From NCBI GenBank assembly GCA_963772295.1, contig CAVYWO010000006.1, forward strand, positions 9,977 through 73,976: DNA of 64,000 bases, written 5' to 3'. The notes beneath the pieces were generated by a model, which was given only the letters and a program-made list of their open reading frames with translations, had not been told where the DNA came from and did not search any database. A program made the translations under genes and the position numbers. Of the stretch, positions 1 to 9,376 are shown piece by piece. The stretch is from AP-15 sp963772295. Lineage in GTDB: Bacteria; Pseudomonadota; Alphaproteobacteria; ATCC43930; CGMCC-115725. Each line of letters starts with the position of its first letter. The first letter of the stretch is position 1.

Positions 1-147
1 CAGTTCGCGATCATCATCGCGCCGGGTAATCTGCGACCGTGTCGCGGCGAAAATTATGTGCCGGTGTTTGGGCTGCTGCTTTCCGGACCGGACGCGAACG
101 GCCTGTATCTGGCGCAAGACCCCACAGCGCGAAAGAGGAAGTGGACG

Positions 148-1017
148 ATGAAAGCTGGTGTGGTTTATCCGCAGATCGAACTTGGCGGCGATACAGGGGC
201 GGTCAAGGCGTTTGCCCAGGCGGCCGAAGACCTGGGTTACGACCATATTGTGATCTACGATCATGTCCTCGGCGCCGTTCACGCCGGCAGAGAACCGAAG
301 TTGACCGGCCCTTATAAAGAAAACGATCCGTTCCACGAGCCGTTGGTCACCTACGCTTACCTCGCCGGCGTCACCAAGAACCTCGGATTGACGACGGGCG
401 TGATCATCCTGCCGCAGCGACAGACTGCCCTTTTCGCCAAACAGGCTGCGGATGTTGACCTGTTCTCGGATGGCCGGCTTCGCCTGGGCATCGGGGTCGG
501 CTGGAACTGGGTAGAATACGACGGTCTCGAAATGTCCGGACATTTTCGCCGCCGCGGCAAGCGGCAGGAGCAGCAGATTACCTTAATCCGTAAGCTGTGG
601 GAGCAGCCTGTGGTCGACCATGAAGACTCCGACCACAGGATCGACAGAGCCGGAATATTGCCGAAACGGAAGATCCCGATCTGGCTGGGAGGTTTCAGCG
701 AGGCCGCGTTCGACCGGGCGGCCAGGATCGGGGACGGATTCCTTTTTTCGGGCCGGACTCAAACCGAGGCCATCCAAATCAAGGCGAGGATCGTGGCTAA
801 GGTGCTGGAGCTCGGAAGGGATGCCGATGCATTCGGCTTCGAGTCCATCCAGCAATACAGTCGCGGGGACAACCAATGGCCTGGCGATATTGCGGCGTGG
901 CGCGAGGCTGGGGGGAGCCACATATCTGTCGTGACGATGGGCGCGAACCTCAACACGGTGGACGGCCACATCGAAGCCATCAAGCGTTGGCGTGACGTCT
1001 ACAACTCGGTCCGTTAG
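148..1017 (+). CDS. LLM-class (luciferase-like) flavin/F420-dependent oxidoreductase
   Basis: The 289-residue product begins MKAGVVYPQIELGGD and has the layout of the bacterial luciferase-like TIM-barrel superfamily (TIGR03619-type LLM class): an early HIVIYDHVLG strand, TTGVIILPQRQ, SDGRLRLGIGVGWN and IPIWLGGFSEAAFDRAAR. These are the usual flavin/F420-binding segments. Family members oxidise or reduce small organic substrates; the substrate cannot be told from sequence. The ATG at 148 is chosen because a purine-rich GAAAGAGGAAG lies just upstream and family members start here; the open frame continues upstream to 58 without homology. It stands alone, with no operon partner. Confidence 0.85.
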   Translation: MKAGVVYPQIELGGDTGAVKAFAQAAEDLGYDHIVIYDHVLGAVHAGREPKLTGPYKENDPFHEPLVTYAYLAGVTKNLGLTTGVIILPQRQTALFAKQAADVDLFSDGRLRLGIGVGWNWVEYDGLEMSGHFRRRGKRQEQQITLIRKLWEQPVVDHEDSDHRIDRAGILPKRKIPIWLGGFSEAAFDRAARIGDGFLFSGRTQTEAIQIKARIVAKVLELGRDADAFGFESIQQYSRGDNQWPGDIAAWREAGGSHISVVTMGANLNTVDGHIEAIKRWRDVYNSVR

Positions 1018-1449
1018 AGCTCCGCAGCGCCGCACTTTTCCCAATAAATCCGGTGAAGCGGATCCTCTTGGACGATAAGAAAGCCCGATTTATTGCAAGG
1101 GGAGTTTGGATTCCCGTTTTTGCCTGGTTCACTTGGTCCAGCGGTCGGATGGGGTAAGTCCACGAGGATGTCTGCTCACAGGTTGCGGAACTCGCCAACG
1201 CGTTCGGTGATCGGGTGCCAGTTGATGCCGCCGAGCTTCTTCGGTCAAGCGACAAGCATAACGGCGCCGCTTTGCTCAATCATATTGACCAGCACCGAGG
1301 TGTTGGAGCGGCGTATCGGTTCTTAAACCGCTGATGCACTGATGCACTCTAGGGACACCGGTGGTCGCCGGCGTCCACCAGAGCGGAAGAACCTTCCCGA
1401 AAGGACGGCCCTCCTCAGTTTTTTGCTGTGTGCGATAAGGTCAGGCAGC
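1018..1449. other. No recognisable gene
   Basis: This 430-base stretch lies between two convergent genes. Both strands have short open frames with no family resemblance and no good ribosome-binding site. It may be degraded coding sequence; I see no terminator or repeat in it. Confidence 0.5.
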
Positions 1450-1815
1450 TTACCGAGCAACCCCGACGAGCTTGTGGCCATCGGGGTCACGAAGATAAGC
1501 GAGATAAGCGCCATTTGGGCGCACGCCAGGCGGATCCTCGATTGACGTGCCGCCATTCGCAACGCCGGCGTTGTGCCACGCTTCCGCCTGCTTGGCATCA
1601 CTCATCAAAAAGCCGATTGTGCCGCCGTTAAGGACCGTTGCCGGCTTGCTATCGATGGGTTTGGTGACCATGAAACGGCCGCCATTGTGCGAGTAAGCCA
1701 GGCGGCCTCTAGCGTCCTCAACACCAGGTTGAGCGCCCATTGCGGCAAAGAGGGCATCGTAGAATTTCTTTGACCGGGCAATATCGTTGCTGCCGATCAT
1801 GATGTGGCTGAACAT
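1450..1815 (-). CDS. VOC-family protein (glyoxalase/bleomycin-resistance fold)
   Basis: The 121-residue protein begins MFSHIMIGSNDIARSKKFYD and ends with YLRDPDGHKLVGVAR, the two hallmark halves of a vicinal-oxygen-chelate domain. The first-strand His and the DPDGHK His are where metal ligands usually lie. The length fits a single domain that dimerises to build two active sites. A GGAGA Shine-Dalgarno lies about 8 bases before the ATG. Substrates in this superfamily range from methylglyoxal adducts to catechols and antibiotics, so no specific function is assigned. The gene stands alone and converges on the LLM oxidoreductase. Confidence 0.85.
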   Translation of the reverse strand: MFSHIMIGSNDIARSKKFYDALFAAMGAQPGVEDARGRLAYSHNGGRFMVTKPIDSKPATVLNGGTIGFLMSDAKQAEAWHNAGVANGGTSIEDPPGVRPNGAYLAYLRDPDGHKLVGVAR

Positions 1816-2239
1816 GTCGTTTTCTCCATATGAGCATTACGCGCTCGCGCCGCCTCGTCCCGCAAGCGGCAAGCGGCGTGCGGGCCGGACAGTATGACGG
1901 GCCGCCGATCGGCAGAAGAGCAAAATCTCTCCCACTCTATCGCCGAGTGTGGTCGTCTGTAACGGCAAGGCGTTCGGGCAAAGGCGGGGGAGCGGCCCGC
2001 TTTGGGGCAGTACGGGTCATTCCGCGGCCGAGCCTCGGTGTCCAACGTTCCACTTTCCTCTCCGCCCGCGTCGCCCGAACGCGAGGTACCACAGGAGCTT
2101 TTTCGGTCGCGGTCAGGCCCCGCCTGCCATCGCCCGCGGCGACCGGGGTCCGATTGCCGGCACCAGGTCGAGCCAGATCCCGAGATCCCGGCGAGATGAC
2201 GCATCGCTACCGCGGCGGGATGGCGGTTGTCGACCGGTG
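1816..2239. other. Decayed sequence with a dispersed repeat
   Basis: Long open frames exist on both strands but neither shows a protein family. From about 2004 to 2200 the sequence is a diverged inverted copy of 15210-15408, so this is repeat or relic DNA rather than a gene. Confidence 0.5.
2004..2043 (-). repeat. Dispersed repeat family B, copy 1
   Basis: Reverse complement of the element seen at 15369-15408 and 17700-17737, with the shared core GAATGACCCGTACTGCCC preceded by GGACACCG. Weaker similarity to the 15.2-15.4 kb copy continues to about 2200. Confidence 0.7.
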
Positions 2240-2721
2240 CGCGCGGCTCGTCAGTTCCGGCTGCGGCCGCAGCGGCCAACAAATCGGCAACGAAATCGAG
2301 CGTCTCGTCGGGAACATCGAGACGTCGCCGCAGCGTTTCGCCGCCACTGATCACGCGCTGCACTGGGTTGTCCTCGAAAATGGATCGAGTTCGGTTATCT
2401 CGTTGGCGATTAGAGTTTGCTCGCTTTGGCCGCTCGTGCGCCACCAGATGAACGTGGTCCCAAGGAGTTGCGGGTGCAGCGTCTCGTTATGGAGCGTCAC
2501 CCGCAGCAGTGGCAGGCGGGTCGCCAATATATCCTCCAGGCGAATTCATCAAAGGCCTGCAACCCCGATGGAAGCTCGCGTCCTGCTCCGACCAGCCATT
2601 CGGCGATGGCATCCAGGCTGTCATTGGTGGGCCGCTCGGCAACCGGGCGTTCGACCACTCCCGCGGTTAGGACATAGCGCCGGTCGCGACCGACCGGAAA
2701 CGCCGACCCCGATTGGCTCAT
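2240..2721 (-). pseudogene. Adenylate/guanylate cyclase N-terminal region, relic
   Basis: Read across three frames, the minus strand gives pieces of the regulatory N-terminus common in alphaproteobacterial class III cyclases: AGRELPSGLQAFDEFAWRI, then ETLHPQLLGTTFIWWR, then EDNPVQRVISGGETLRRRLD and DETLDFVADLLAA. At least two frameshifts (near 2500 and 2390) separate the pieces. The catalytic domain is absent; the sequence passes into repeat DNA near 2200. Assignment rests on recognition of these conserved phrases. A different cyclase relic, from the catalytic end, lies at 13001-13384. Confidence 0.6.
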
Positions 2722-3647
2722 CGCTCATACCCCGAAACGGGCTCGTTGTAAATTGGCACTCCCAAAATGCAACACGCGTCTCGGCAGAGTCGTTCCTAAT
2801 CATCACCGATAGCAGCGCCATAACGAGCCAGAGAGTTCGTGCAGCCTAATCGCTTGACGCAACGAACGCGAAGCCTTGTTTCACCACCAGACCGATTGAG
2901 TTTCGCAGCGGCAACGCGCGGTCTTTCTGAGACCACAGCACTACCATAAACTGCGGGCCGTCGGAGGACAGTCTTGTCGAGGTGAAGCAGCCCCTTAAAA
3001 GACCGGACAGAGTGTACCCCTTGGCTAAGCACCAGGAATCGTAACAGGACCGCGCACATTCCACAGCGGCTTCATCGCCCAATAGCTCCCGCTCCAGCGA
3101 CGGTCCCTCCCTTTTGCGTCCGCATGCGCTTGCGTAACGCGTTCCAGGCTCGAACGAGATCCGAAATGCCACCCCACCCCCTTCTATGGCACACCGCGTC
3201 TGCGCGGGTCCTACTCCCCCGCTCGATGCGAACTTCGGTCTGCGGTTCTTGCGCCTCGCGTGATCCGGTGTGCTTGCACGTTGTAGCCCTCGCTCAAAAG
3301 AAGATTCCGCGGCGTAGTGGGGGCCACTAATGGGTGTGTCCAAGTCGCTGGGGCTTTGCCGGGCACCCATGCAAATTATCTGGCGTGGTTTTTTGCGCGG
3401 TTAGTGGCAGCATCCGTCGCAGGGAGAGAAATGCCTCGCTGCTTCAGCTTTCCGGCGCACCGACTGCCCGATGCCAGCAAAGAAGGTTCCGGTGACAGGC
3501 GGGGGAGGGCCGCTGGCACAATCCGCGCGATTTGCGTTCGGTCCAGGAATGAGCGTCTCGAATTCAGCGGTCAGGCCTGACGAGCCCTCGGTGACCGGGT
3601 AAAATATATCAATTCAGCCGCGTAGATGCCGGCGAGGGAGGCTGGTC
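2722..3647. other. No recognisable gene
   Basis: About 925 bases with only weak open frames. The longest (2846-3370, minus) has no recognisable domain and an arginine-rich N-terminus typical of non-coding translation. The last 100 bases carry the leader and ribosome-binding site of the permease gene that starts at 3648. Confidence 0.45.
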
Positions 3648-4796
3648 ATGGAGTCGATAAGCAAGTTCAGGCTGCTGATGGGTCGCAAACCGGCCGACGG
3701 CCCCGCCTCGATTGCGCCGGTCGATACTGCGGCTGCCGATGAAGACGAATTGCCGATCCCGTTGGATATCAAGGCGGTATATCTGGGTGGCCTCTTTCTG
3801 TTGGCGGTGCTGGCCGGCTGCTATGTTGCGGCGGAAATCGTCTTGCCGATCGTGCTCGCCTTCGTGCTGAAGCTCGTGCTGCAGCCGGCGATGCGTGCGC
3901 TTGAGCGGGTACATTTGCCGCATGGCATCGCTGCCGTGCTGATTATCCTGGTGCTGTTCGGCACGCTTGGGGGATTGGGGGCGGCGCTGTCGGGACCGGC
4001 GGCGAGCTGGGCCCAGAAGCTGCCCTCCGGCATTCCAAAATTGCAGCAACGTCTGAGCTTCCTGAGCCGACCGTTCGCGGCCGTTGAGAAACTCGCCGAC
4101 AAAGCCCAAGGCTTGACGCAAGGAAATCAACCCAAACCAGTGCCGGTGGCGGTGCAGGGCTCGGGTCTTTCCGATCAGTTGCTTATCGGCACCCGCTCTT
4201 TCGCCAGCGGTTTCTTCGAGACCGCGGTCGTCCTGTTCTTTCTCCTGGCCAACGGGGACACCTTTCTCCGGCGCCTGGTCGAAATCCTGCCGCGGTTCCG
4301 AAACAAGCGACAAGCAGTCGAGATTTCCCAGCAGATCGAGCGCGACGTATCGGCCTATCTGTTCACGATTACGATCATGAACCTGGTTGTCGGCGTCGCG
4401 ACCGGTGCTGTCGCGGCGCTGTGCGGGCTGGGCGATCCGGTACTGTGGGGAACGATCGCCTTTCTGCTCAACTACATTCCGATCTTGGGACCCATTTTAG
4501 GCGTAGGGGTCTTCCTGCTCGTCGGCCTTTTATCGGTCGACACCTTGTGGCTGGCGCTGTTACCGGCGGGGCTTTATCTGACGATCCATCTCGTCGAGGG
4601 CGAGACCGTGACGCCGATGCTCCTGGCCCGGCGCTTCACGATAAATCCGGTGCTGGTCATCCTGGCGCTGGTATTCTGGTATTGGATGTGGGGCGTACCT
4701 GGGGCGATCCTGGCAACACCGATGCTGGCGATCACCAAAATTATCTGCGACCACATCCGTCCGTTGATGGCGTTCGGCCATTTTATCGAAGGGTAG
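3648..4796 (+). CDS. AI-2E family transporter (PerM/YhhT-like permease)
   Basis: The 382-residue inner-membrane protein has a short hydrophilic N-terminus, a paired hydrophobic segment (about residues 48-110), a soluble middle region, and a C-terminal run of helices with the signatures NYIPILGPILG and LVEGETVTPMLLARR. These are diagnostic of the AI-2E/PerM family, which includes exporters and Na+/H+ antiporters; only some members move autoinducer-2, so the substrate is open. The length is typical. GAGGGAGG stands about 8 bases before the ATG. Gene order gives no functional hint. Confidence 0.88.
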   Translation: MESISKFRLLMGRKPADGPASIAPVDTAAADEDELPIPLDIKAVYLGGLFLLAVLAGCYVAAEIVLPIVLAFVLKLVLQPAMRALERVHLPHGIAAVLIILVLFGTLGGLGAALSGPAASWAQKLPSGIPKLQQRLSFLSRPFAAVEKLADKAQGLTQGNQPKPVPVAVQGSGLSDQLLIGTRSFASGFFETAVVLFFLLANGDTFLRRLVEILPRFRNKRQAVEISQQIERDVSAYLFTITIMNLVVGVATGAVAALCGLGDPVLWGTIAFLLNYIPILGPILGVGVFLLVGLLSVDTLWLALLPAGLYLTIHLVEGETVTPMLLARRFTINPVLVILALVFWYWMWGVPGAILATPMLAITKIICDHIRPLMAFGHFIEG

Positions 4797-4960
4797 AACT
4801 TTCGAGGGAAGGGCTCCCCCGATCAAACCCATTCTGCGTGGGTTATCACGTGGACAGAAGACACCCTCGCCGCCGGCGGTGACAACGTTACGGTTGCATG
4901 TCACTGTCGTACGGGGCCACCGGGCCGCGAGAGGTTCCGCCACGAGGACGCCGAAGCCGC

Positions 4961-5212
4961 ATGACACTCACAGGTCTGATCATTTTCTTGCTGATCGGGG
5001 CCGTCGCCGGCTGGCTTGCTGGGCTGATTATGAGGGGAGGCGGCTTCGGCCTTGTCGGCGACATCGTGGTCGGCATCATCGGTTCGCTGATCGGCGGCTG
5101 GTTGTTCGGCCTATTAGGCATCGCGGTTGGGGGACTGATCGGATCGATCATCGCCGCGGTCGTAGGCGCGATCATCCTCATCGCCATTGTCCGGCTGATC
5201 AAGCGCGCGTGA
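4961..5212 (+). CDS. GlsB/YeaQ/YmgE-family stress membrane protein
   Basis: The 83-residue, almost wholly hydrophobic protein has three glycine-rich membrane helices (MTLTGLIIFLLIGAVAGWLA, a central GDIVVGIIGSLIGGWLFG, and a C-terminal helix ending RLIKRA). Glycine-zipper helices of this pattern define the transglycosylase-associated GlsB/YeaQ family, usually induced by envelope, salt or acid stress. The ATG at 4961 gives the normal family length; a GAGGA sits 12 bases upstream, slightly far. It follows the permease by 164 bases on the same strand and may be transcribed on its own. Confidence 0.85.
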   Translation: MTLTGLIIFLLIGAVAGWLAGLIMRGGGFGLVGDIVVGIIGSLIGGWLFGLLGIAVGGLIGSIIAAVVGAIILIAIVRLIKRA

Positions 5213-5514
5213 CGGCGAGCGTCCTCTCTAATTGGCAGAAGGGTGACATTTTGGTCCGGCGCCTACAGGGGCTCTGGCGCATAATCGGTCATCTGGAAAA
5301 CCGCGCCTTTGCCGCAACCCTCGTTCGCTGGCCCTCGCCGGAGGTTCGAAGCAAGCTTGATGAAGCAGACCGGCCTCAAAGGGAGGTCGGCGGGCGGGGT
5401 TAAGACTTCTCACCGCCCAACCAAGGGAGGAAAGTTCAATGCAACCGCACGGTTATCCGCCGCAGCTTGCGACGCGTGTCCCAACATTATGGAGAAACCT
5501 GATTTCGTGCATTC
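5213..5514. other. Intergenic leader of the cache-domain gene
   Basis: No gene recognised. A strong GGGAGGAAAG followed by ATG at 5439 opens a frame that runs out of phase into the following gene, so the true start of the cache protein may be here or at the ATG at 5489, with further small indels between. Confidence 0.4.
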
Positions 5515-5975
5515 ATGATCGCTGCGGCGTCAGCCGCAGTCCTTACGCTCTCGCCAACAGCTTTCGCACAGCAAACAGGCGGCACTGCCGATGAAGCCAA
5601 AGCTATGCTGGTGAAGGCGGTTGCCGCTGTGAAAGCAGATAAGACCAAAGCGCTCGATATGTTCAACAGGGAGAAGGTGGATTCCTGGACCGCGACCTGT
5701 ATCCATTTTGCTTTAATATCAGCGACGGCAAGGTCGTTGCCCTCGGCAACCCTAACGCAAAGCAGCTGCTCGGCGTGGACGAGGAAACCCTTAAGGACTC
5801 CACCGGCAAACCGTTTGGCGTAGAACAATTCGCCGCGGCGCAAAAGCCGGAAGGTCAGATCACTGTGGTCGATTACATGTTTCCGCGGCCGGGCGCGGAC
5901 AAGACGCCGGTTCCAAAGCAGAGCTTCACAACTAAGGTCGATGATCTGGTCTGTGGCGTCGGCTATTATAAGTAG
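5515..5975 (+). pseudogene. Periplasmic cache-domain protein, frameshifted
   Basis: The first frame encodes a signal-peptide-like start (MIAAASAAVLTLSPTAFAQQ) and TADEAKAMLVKAVAAVKAD; the second encodes RDLYPFCFNISDGKVVALGN, PFGVEQFAAAQKPEGQ, YMFPRPGADKTPV and a VCGVGYYK end. Together these match the small single-cache exported proteins common in rhizobia. One G is missing near 5669 (expected FNRGEGGFLDRDLY); restoring it joins the two frames. The signal peptide lacks its usual basic start, so the 5' end may hold further indels. The gene is either newly inactive or affected by a sequencing error. Confidence 0.7.
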
Positions 5976-6461
5976 ATCGACCGCGACGCCGGCGCCGAGC
6001 CGGACCAGAATCGGCGCTTGGCCCAGCCTCTACAACAACGAGCCCAGCACGAGAACCTCGACTCTACAACCCTCGCTCAGCTTGCGTACCCCGCCCGCCA
6101 GAAGCCGAAGAAGCCGCGGCGATACCTGGGGCATCGGATCTCCTCAAGGTCGGCGCCGAGCTCTGCCGCAAGCGCCTGTGCGACGCGGTGCGTGGTTCCG
6201 GTCAGAGAATAGAACACGACAAGCGCACGGCATGGCGGATCTCCGGGTTTCGTGCTGGTGCGGCCGGGGTGTCGCCCGTGGACGGCGGAGCGGCGTTGAT
6301 CTGGCGCAAGACGCCGACGATCGTCGCGTGATCGGTGCTCCGGCGCAGGGAGGTGGGGAGCCCGCCTGCCTACCGGCTCCGTTCCCGCAAGCGAGCAATG
6401 ATTGAGCGAAGACGATGAGCCTTCGTGTGGAAACGATCCGAGGCACGACGGGATCGCACCG
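5976..6461. other. No recognisable gene
   Basis: About 490 bases of high-GC sequence with short arginine- and proline-rich frames on both strands. No family, repeat or RNA was recognised. Confidence 0.45.
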
Positions 6462-6539
6462 TCACGAATCTCGCTCAGGAGCGGGGGAGCGGCGCCGTTC
6501 GGCGATAGACGAACGCTGTGCGGGGCGAGGCCGGCGCCA

Positions 6540-6787
6540 TAGAGTTCGGCGGCCCGCTCGCGCGCGTCCCTTCGCCTGTTCGACGACGAGCGGATGGGCG
6601 TGCGCGTAGGGGTCGCGGCGCACGCCCGTCACCTGCCACGACACCTCGACGCCGGGCGCGCCGCCGGCGATCGAGAACGCATTGCCGGCGATCCTGCGCG
6701 CAATATGGAGACCCGGACACGGCGCGCCGATCGCCGTCAGCTGGTAGCGGAAATCGCCGTTCTCGGCGTCAAACGGTCTACCGGCGC
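6540..6787 (-). pseudogene. C-terminal fragment of a large uncharacterised protein
   Basis: The minus strand encodes ENGDFRYQLTAIGAPCPGLH, NAFSIAGGAPGVEVSWQVTG and DPYAHAHPLVVEQAKG. These phrases match the conserved C-terminus of large uncharacterised proteins whose last domain reads DFRYQLT...SWQVTGVR...AHPLVVE. Only about 75 residues remain; there is no start codon context, and the normal tail after VVE is out of frame. It is a relic lying immediately downstream of the RlpA-like gene. Assignment is by recognition only. Confidence 0.45.
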
Positions 6788-7495
6788 TCAATCCCTGTAA
6801 CAAGGAAATAAATCTGGCGGCTGGAAGATTCTGACCGGCGGAAAACCCGGCCCTGTCGTAGGACCTATGGCGCTGCCGCCGTCAGAGACAATCAGATCGG
6901 CTTGGTTCACCATGGGTTCAATGACGACGGCCGCCACCCCGGCTGCCTTCATGTCGAGCGCGTCGGCAGCACACGGCGAGAGGTCGATTATCCGTCCGCG
7001 AGTGTATGGGCCGCGATCGTTGATTTTGACGATGACCGAGCGGCCGTTGTCCAGATCCGTCACCCTCGCGAAAGAGGCCAACGGAAGCGACCGATGCGCC
7101 GCGGTGGCGGTGGCGGTGTCGAGGATCTCGCCGCTCGCGGTCCTTCTGCCCACTAAGTCATACCAGGCAGCCTTGCCGAACTGACGACCCCCGGCCGCTC
7201 GCATTCGAGCGCAACACGGGCCGCCCGATCCATCACGGCATACATCTGTTGCGAACTCGAAACTCGAGCGGCCTCGTTCAGTTCGCCCGAAGGCATAGCC
7301 GGTTAGTCCGACTTCGTGAGCCTCGCCGCAGGGAGAGCTGAGAGATCCACGGGTCGGCACTTCTGATTTACCCAGAGTAATGCCTGCAGAATCGCCCGGA
7401 TAGTCGGATGTGTTGTTTTCTGGCGCCTTTGCTACCACGCAAGCGGATGTCACCAAGCACGCGACGGAAACACCAATCACTCGAGGCATTGGCAT
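6788..7495 (-). CDS. rlpA: RlpA-like septal lipoprotein (DPBB domain)
   Basis: The 235-residue protein starts with a lipoprotein-type signal (VSVACLVTSACVV, lipobox-like TSAC) and carries a C-terminal double-psi beta-barrel: GKAAWYDLVGRRTASGEILD, LPLASFARVTDLDNGRSVIV, KINDRGPYTRGRIIDLSPCA and a final AAGVAAVVIEPM. RlpA proteins act on denuded peptidoglycan at the septum. The usual SPOR domain is absent, which is common in alphaproteobacterial members. The region between signal and barrel is cysteine-rich and unusual. AAGGA lies about 8 bases before the ATG. The gene is flanked by relics, with no operon. Confidence 0.8.
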   Translation of the reverse strand: MPMPRVIGVSVACLVTSACVVAKAPENNTSDYPGDSAGITLGKSEVPTRGSLSSPCGEAHEVGLTGYAFGRTERGRSSFEFATDVCRDGSGGPCCARMRAAGGRQFGKAAWYDLVGRRTASGEILDTATATAAHRSLPLASFARVTDLDNGRSVIVKINDRGPYTRGRIIDLSPCAADALDMKAAGVAAVVIEPMVNQADLIVSDGGSAIGPTTGPGFPPVRIFQPPDLFPCYRD

Positions 7496-7870
7496 TGCAG
7501 CGTATCCTTCTCGCTAGGCATCCCCTTGCCACGCGACGAAACGTGCCTGCCCCATGCCAATCACATTGCATAGGCGAGGAAATGCAGATCGATGTAGGCC
7601 CGGCTGTCCTAGACTGAACCGGGTTTGCAAGGTAGGATTGCCGAGGCTAGACAGGCCAAAACGCGGCTGTCAACACTTCGGTGGCCTCTATTTGTGATAT
7701 TTCATCGCTGTTTGTAACCGTCGTCGACTTACACACTTGGCCGACTGTCTCAGGATATTCGCGATCAACCCTGGGAAGGGAATTTACACTTGAGACGAGT
7801 ACGCAAGCTGGTTCGAGGCGCTGCCCGACCCTTTCGCCAACCAGAGAAGCCGCGGCCGATCGCTCAGCCC

Positions 7871-7908
7871 GGCTCCCCCCGCCCATCGTCGGGTCCTCTT
7901 TCGAGGCT
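7871..7908 (+). repeat. Dispersed repeat family A, copy 1
   Basis: Begins GGCTCCCCCCGCCCATCGTC, continues GGGTCCTCTTTCGAGGCT. The same core recurs at 17764, 19417, 23975 and 25075, always on this strand. Confidence 0.75.
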
Positions 7909-8056
7909 CCGAGCTGACCTCGGATGGAAATGGGTTTCAGCCGTCGACCGCAGCTCGATCCGCCAAAATCGAGGCAACCAAGAAGTCGGCACCCTGAGGC
8001 CATAAACTGACACCACCGCCGGCGCAAACGCCTCCCGCGCTTTCCTCCTTCGAGAC

Positions 8057-8115
8057 TTTTCGGACGCCTGCCTCCGTGCATCCCCTCGCGCCTGCGCACG
8101 GCAGGCGTCCGAAAA
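8057..8115. repeat. Perfect 16-bp inverted repeat
   Basis: TTTTCGGACGCCTGCC at 8057-8072 is exactly complementary to GGCAGGCGTCCGAAAA at 8100-8115, with a 27-base spacer. No U-tract follows, so it is not a classical terminator. It could be a REP-like palindrome, the ends of a small lost element, or a binding site. Confidence 0.7.
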
Positions 8116-8405
8116 CCCTTAACGAAACCGGACCTTACTAGCGTAAGGCCGCCGCGGGGCCGCTCTCGACCTAAGCTGTGCCGGTCGGTACCCTCTGTGT
8201 GCGCCCGGCAGGGCCCCGGATTCTCAGGTAGAGAGACGCTCGCCGGTAACTTGAGTAATAGACGAGTCTCATCTCGCACGCCCGACACTTTGCACGGGTA
8301 ACAGAGGGGACGGTCGTGGAACGTCTGAGCTTGGCCTTCGCCCTGTTTGGGAGGCCTGAGCCTGGTTCCGCGTCGGATCGACGGCTGCGAGGGCAGCAGC
8401 CTCGG

Positions 8406-8981
8406 CTAATGCACGGGCGTCTCGGAGGTTTTTTTCCATGCGACCAACTTGGCAGCAATTTCTCCCCCACCCTGAGCGGCTTCTGCCGCAGTCGGGCACG
8501 GTACTGGCCCTATCTCGCTCGCGATTTGGTCATGTATCTGCCGAACACTTACCAAGGCCTGAGACGATCGCGCGAGGTCTTCCCGGGGAGCGTAGAACGC
8601 CGTGATCGCAGCCGCGGCTGTCCCCAGCGCCGGTAGGACGATTGCGAGCACTCGTATGACGCGGGAAGGCGTGCTGTCCCCTCGGCCGAATTCCGTCGAA
8701 CTTAGGCTCACGAGCACGGTCGTCGCGAGCCCTAGCAAGATCGCGCTCCAAGTACTAATTTGCAGAAGTGTATAGGCGTCGGCGGCATTTATTGCGTTTT
8801 CGATGCGGGCGCGACCGATGCTCCCTGAGAGCAAAAATACATCGCTCGCTGCTGGCAGGACGTTTTGCTGTGTCAAACGATTTGAGGGGTCGTTTGCATA
8901 ATATTCACACATCCGGCCGATTATGTGTGTGTAACCACGGCCTTCCTCGAACTCGGTTTTGAACGGCAGCTCGATCTTCAC
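8406..8981 (-). CDS. SLATT/DUF4231-like two-helix membrane protein
   Basis: The 191-residue frame has a soluble N-terminus (VKIELPFKTEFEEGRGYTHI), two transmembrane helices (YTLLQISTWSAILLGLATTV and VIRVLAIVLPALGTAAAAIT) and a helix REDLARSSQALVSVRQIHDQ followed by a polar tail. Two helices then a conserved helical tail is the layout of SLATT/DUF4231 proteins, proposed pore-forming components of nucleotide-signalled defence systems. The GTG at 8981 is chosen because upstream codons look non-coding. No nucleotidyltransferase partner is seen nearby, so a defence role is inference only. Confidence 0.5.
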   Translation of the reverse strand: MKIELPFKTEFEEGRGYTHIIGRMCEYYANDPSNRLTQQNVLPAASDVFLLSGSIGRARIENAINAADAYTLLQISTWSAILLGLATTVLVSLSSTEFGRGDSTPSRVIRVLAIVLPALGTAAAAITAFYAPREDLARSSQALVSVRQIHDQIASEIGPVPCPTAAEAAQGGGEIAAKLVAWKKTSETPVH

Positions 8982-9376
8982 GGACGAAGATGCCCGCGAC
9001 CTCGTCGACAGAGCGTTTCGCCGCGTCGTGCAGAAACCCCGGGGTCCGCTGCAATGAGCGCCGGGCGCGACGATCCGGCCGCCTGCATCACCGAGCGCGA
9101 AATCCCGCAAGGCTACCGGTGGCTATTCGAAGGGCGAGCCGCCGGACACGCTTCCGCGGCGATCATGATCGCCGGCGAGGTCGCCGCTACCGAGGCTCGC
9201 AAACGCGGAAAGACCTACGTCGTCGCCCGCGCGGCCGCCCCCTGCGACGATTCGCCTTACGCTGCAAACGGGGTCGCGGATAACGGGTGCTATGTAAAAT
9301 TGACGTGTACCCGGTCATGGAATACGCGCCAGCGTTACGACAACCTGACTTCAAACTCTATCTCCGCTGCCCCAAA
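8982..9376. other. No recognised gene
   Basis: A plus-strand frame from ATG 9055 (MSAGRDDPAACITEREIPQG) is uninterrupted but resembles no family I know and has a weak ribosome-binding site. It may be a fragment. Confidence 0.35.

Larger units (their letters stand above)
7496..8405. other. Gene-poor stretch with repeat A1 and a long hairpin
   Basis: No gene recognised. A 213-codon minus-strand frame (7647-8288) spans the family A repeat and an inverted repeat, so it is not taken as real. Both elements are listed separately. Confidence 0.5.

Noticed and set aside
1830..2849. 339-codon plus-strand open frame
   Set aside because: Crosses repeat B1 and is antisense to the cyclase relic; composition is arginine/serine-rich with no family.
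8057..8115. Rho-independent terminator
   Set aside because: Loop of 27 bases, no U-tract, and no gene ends nearby.
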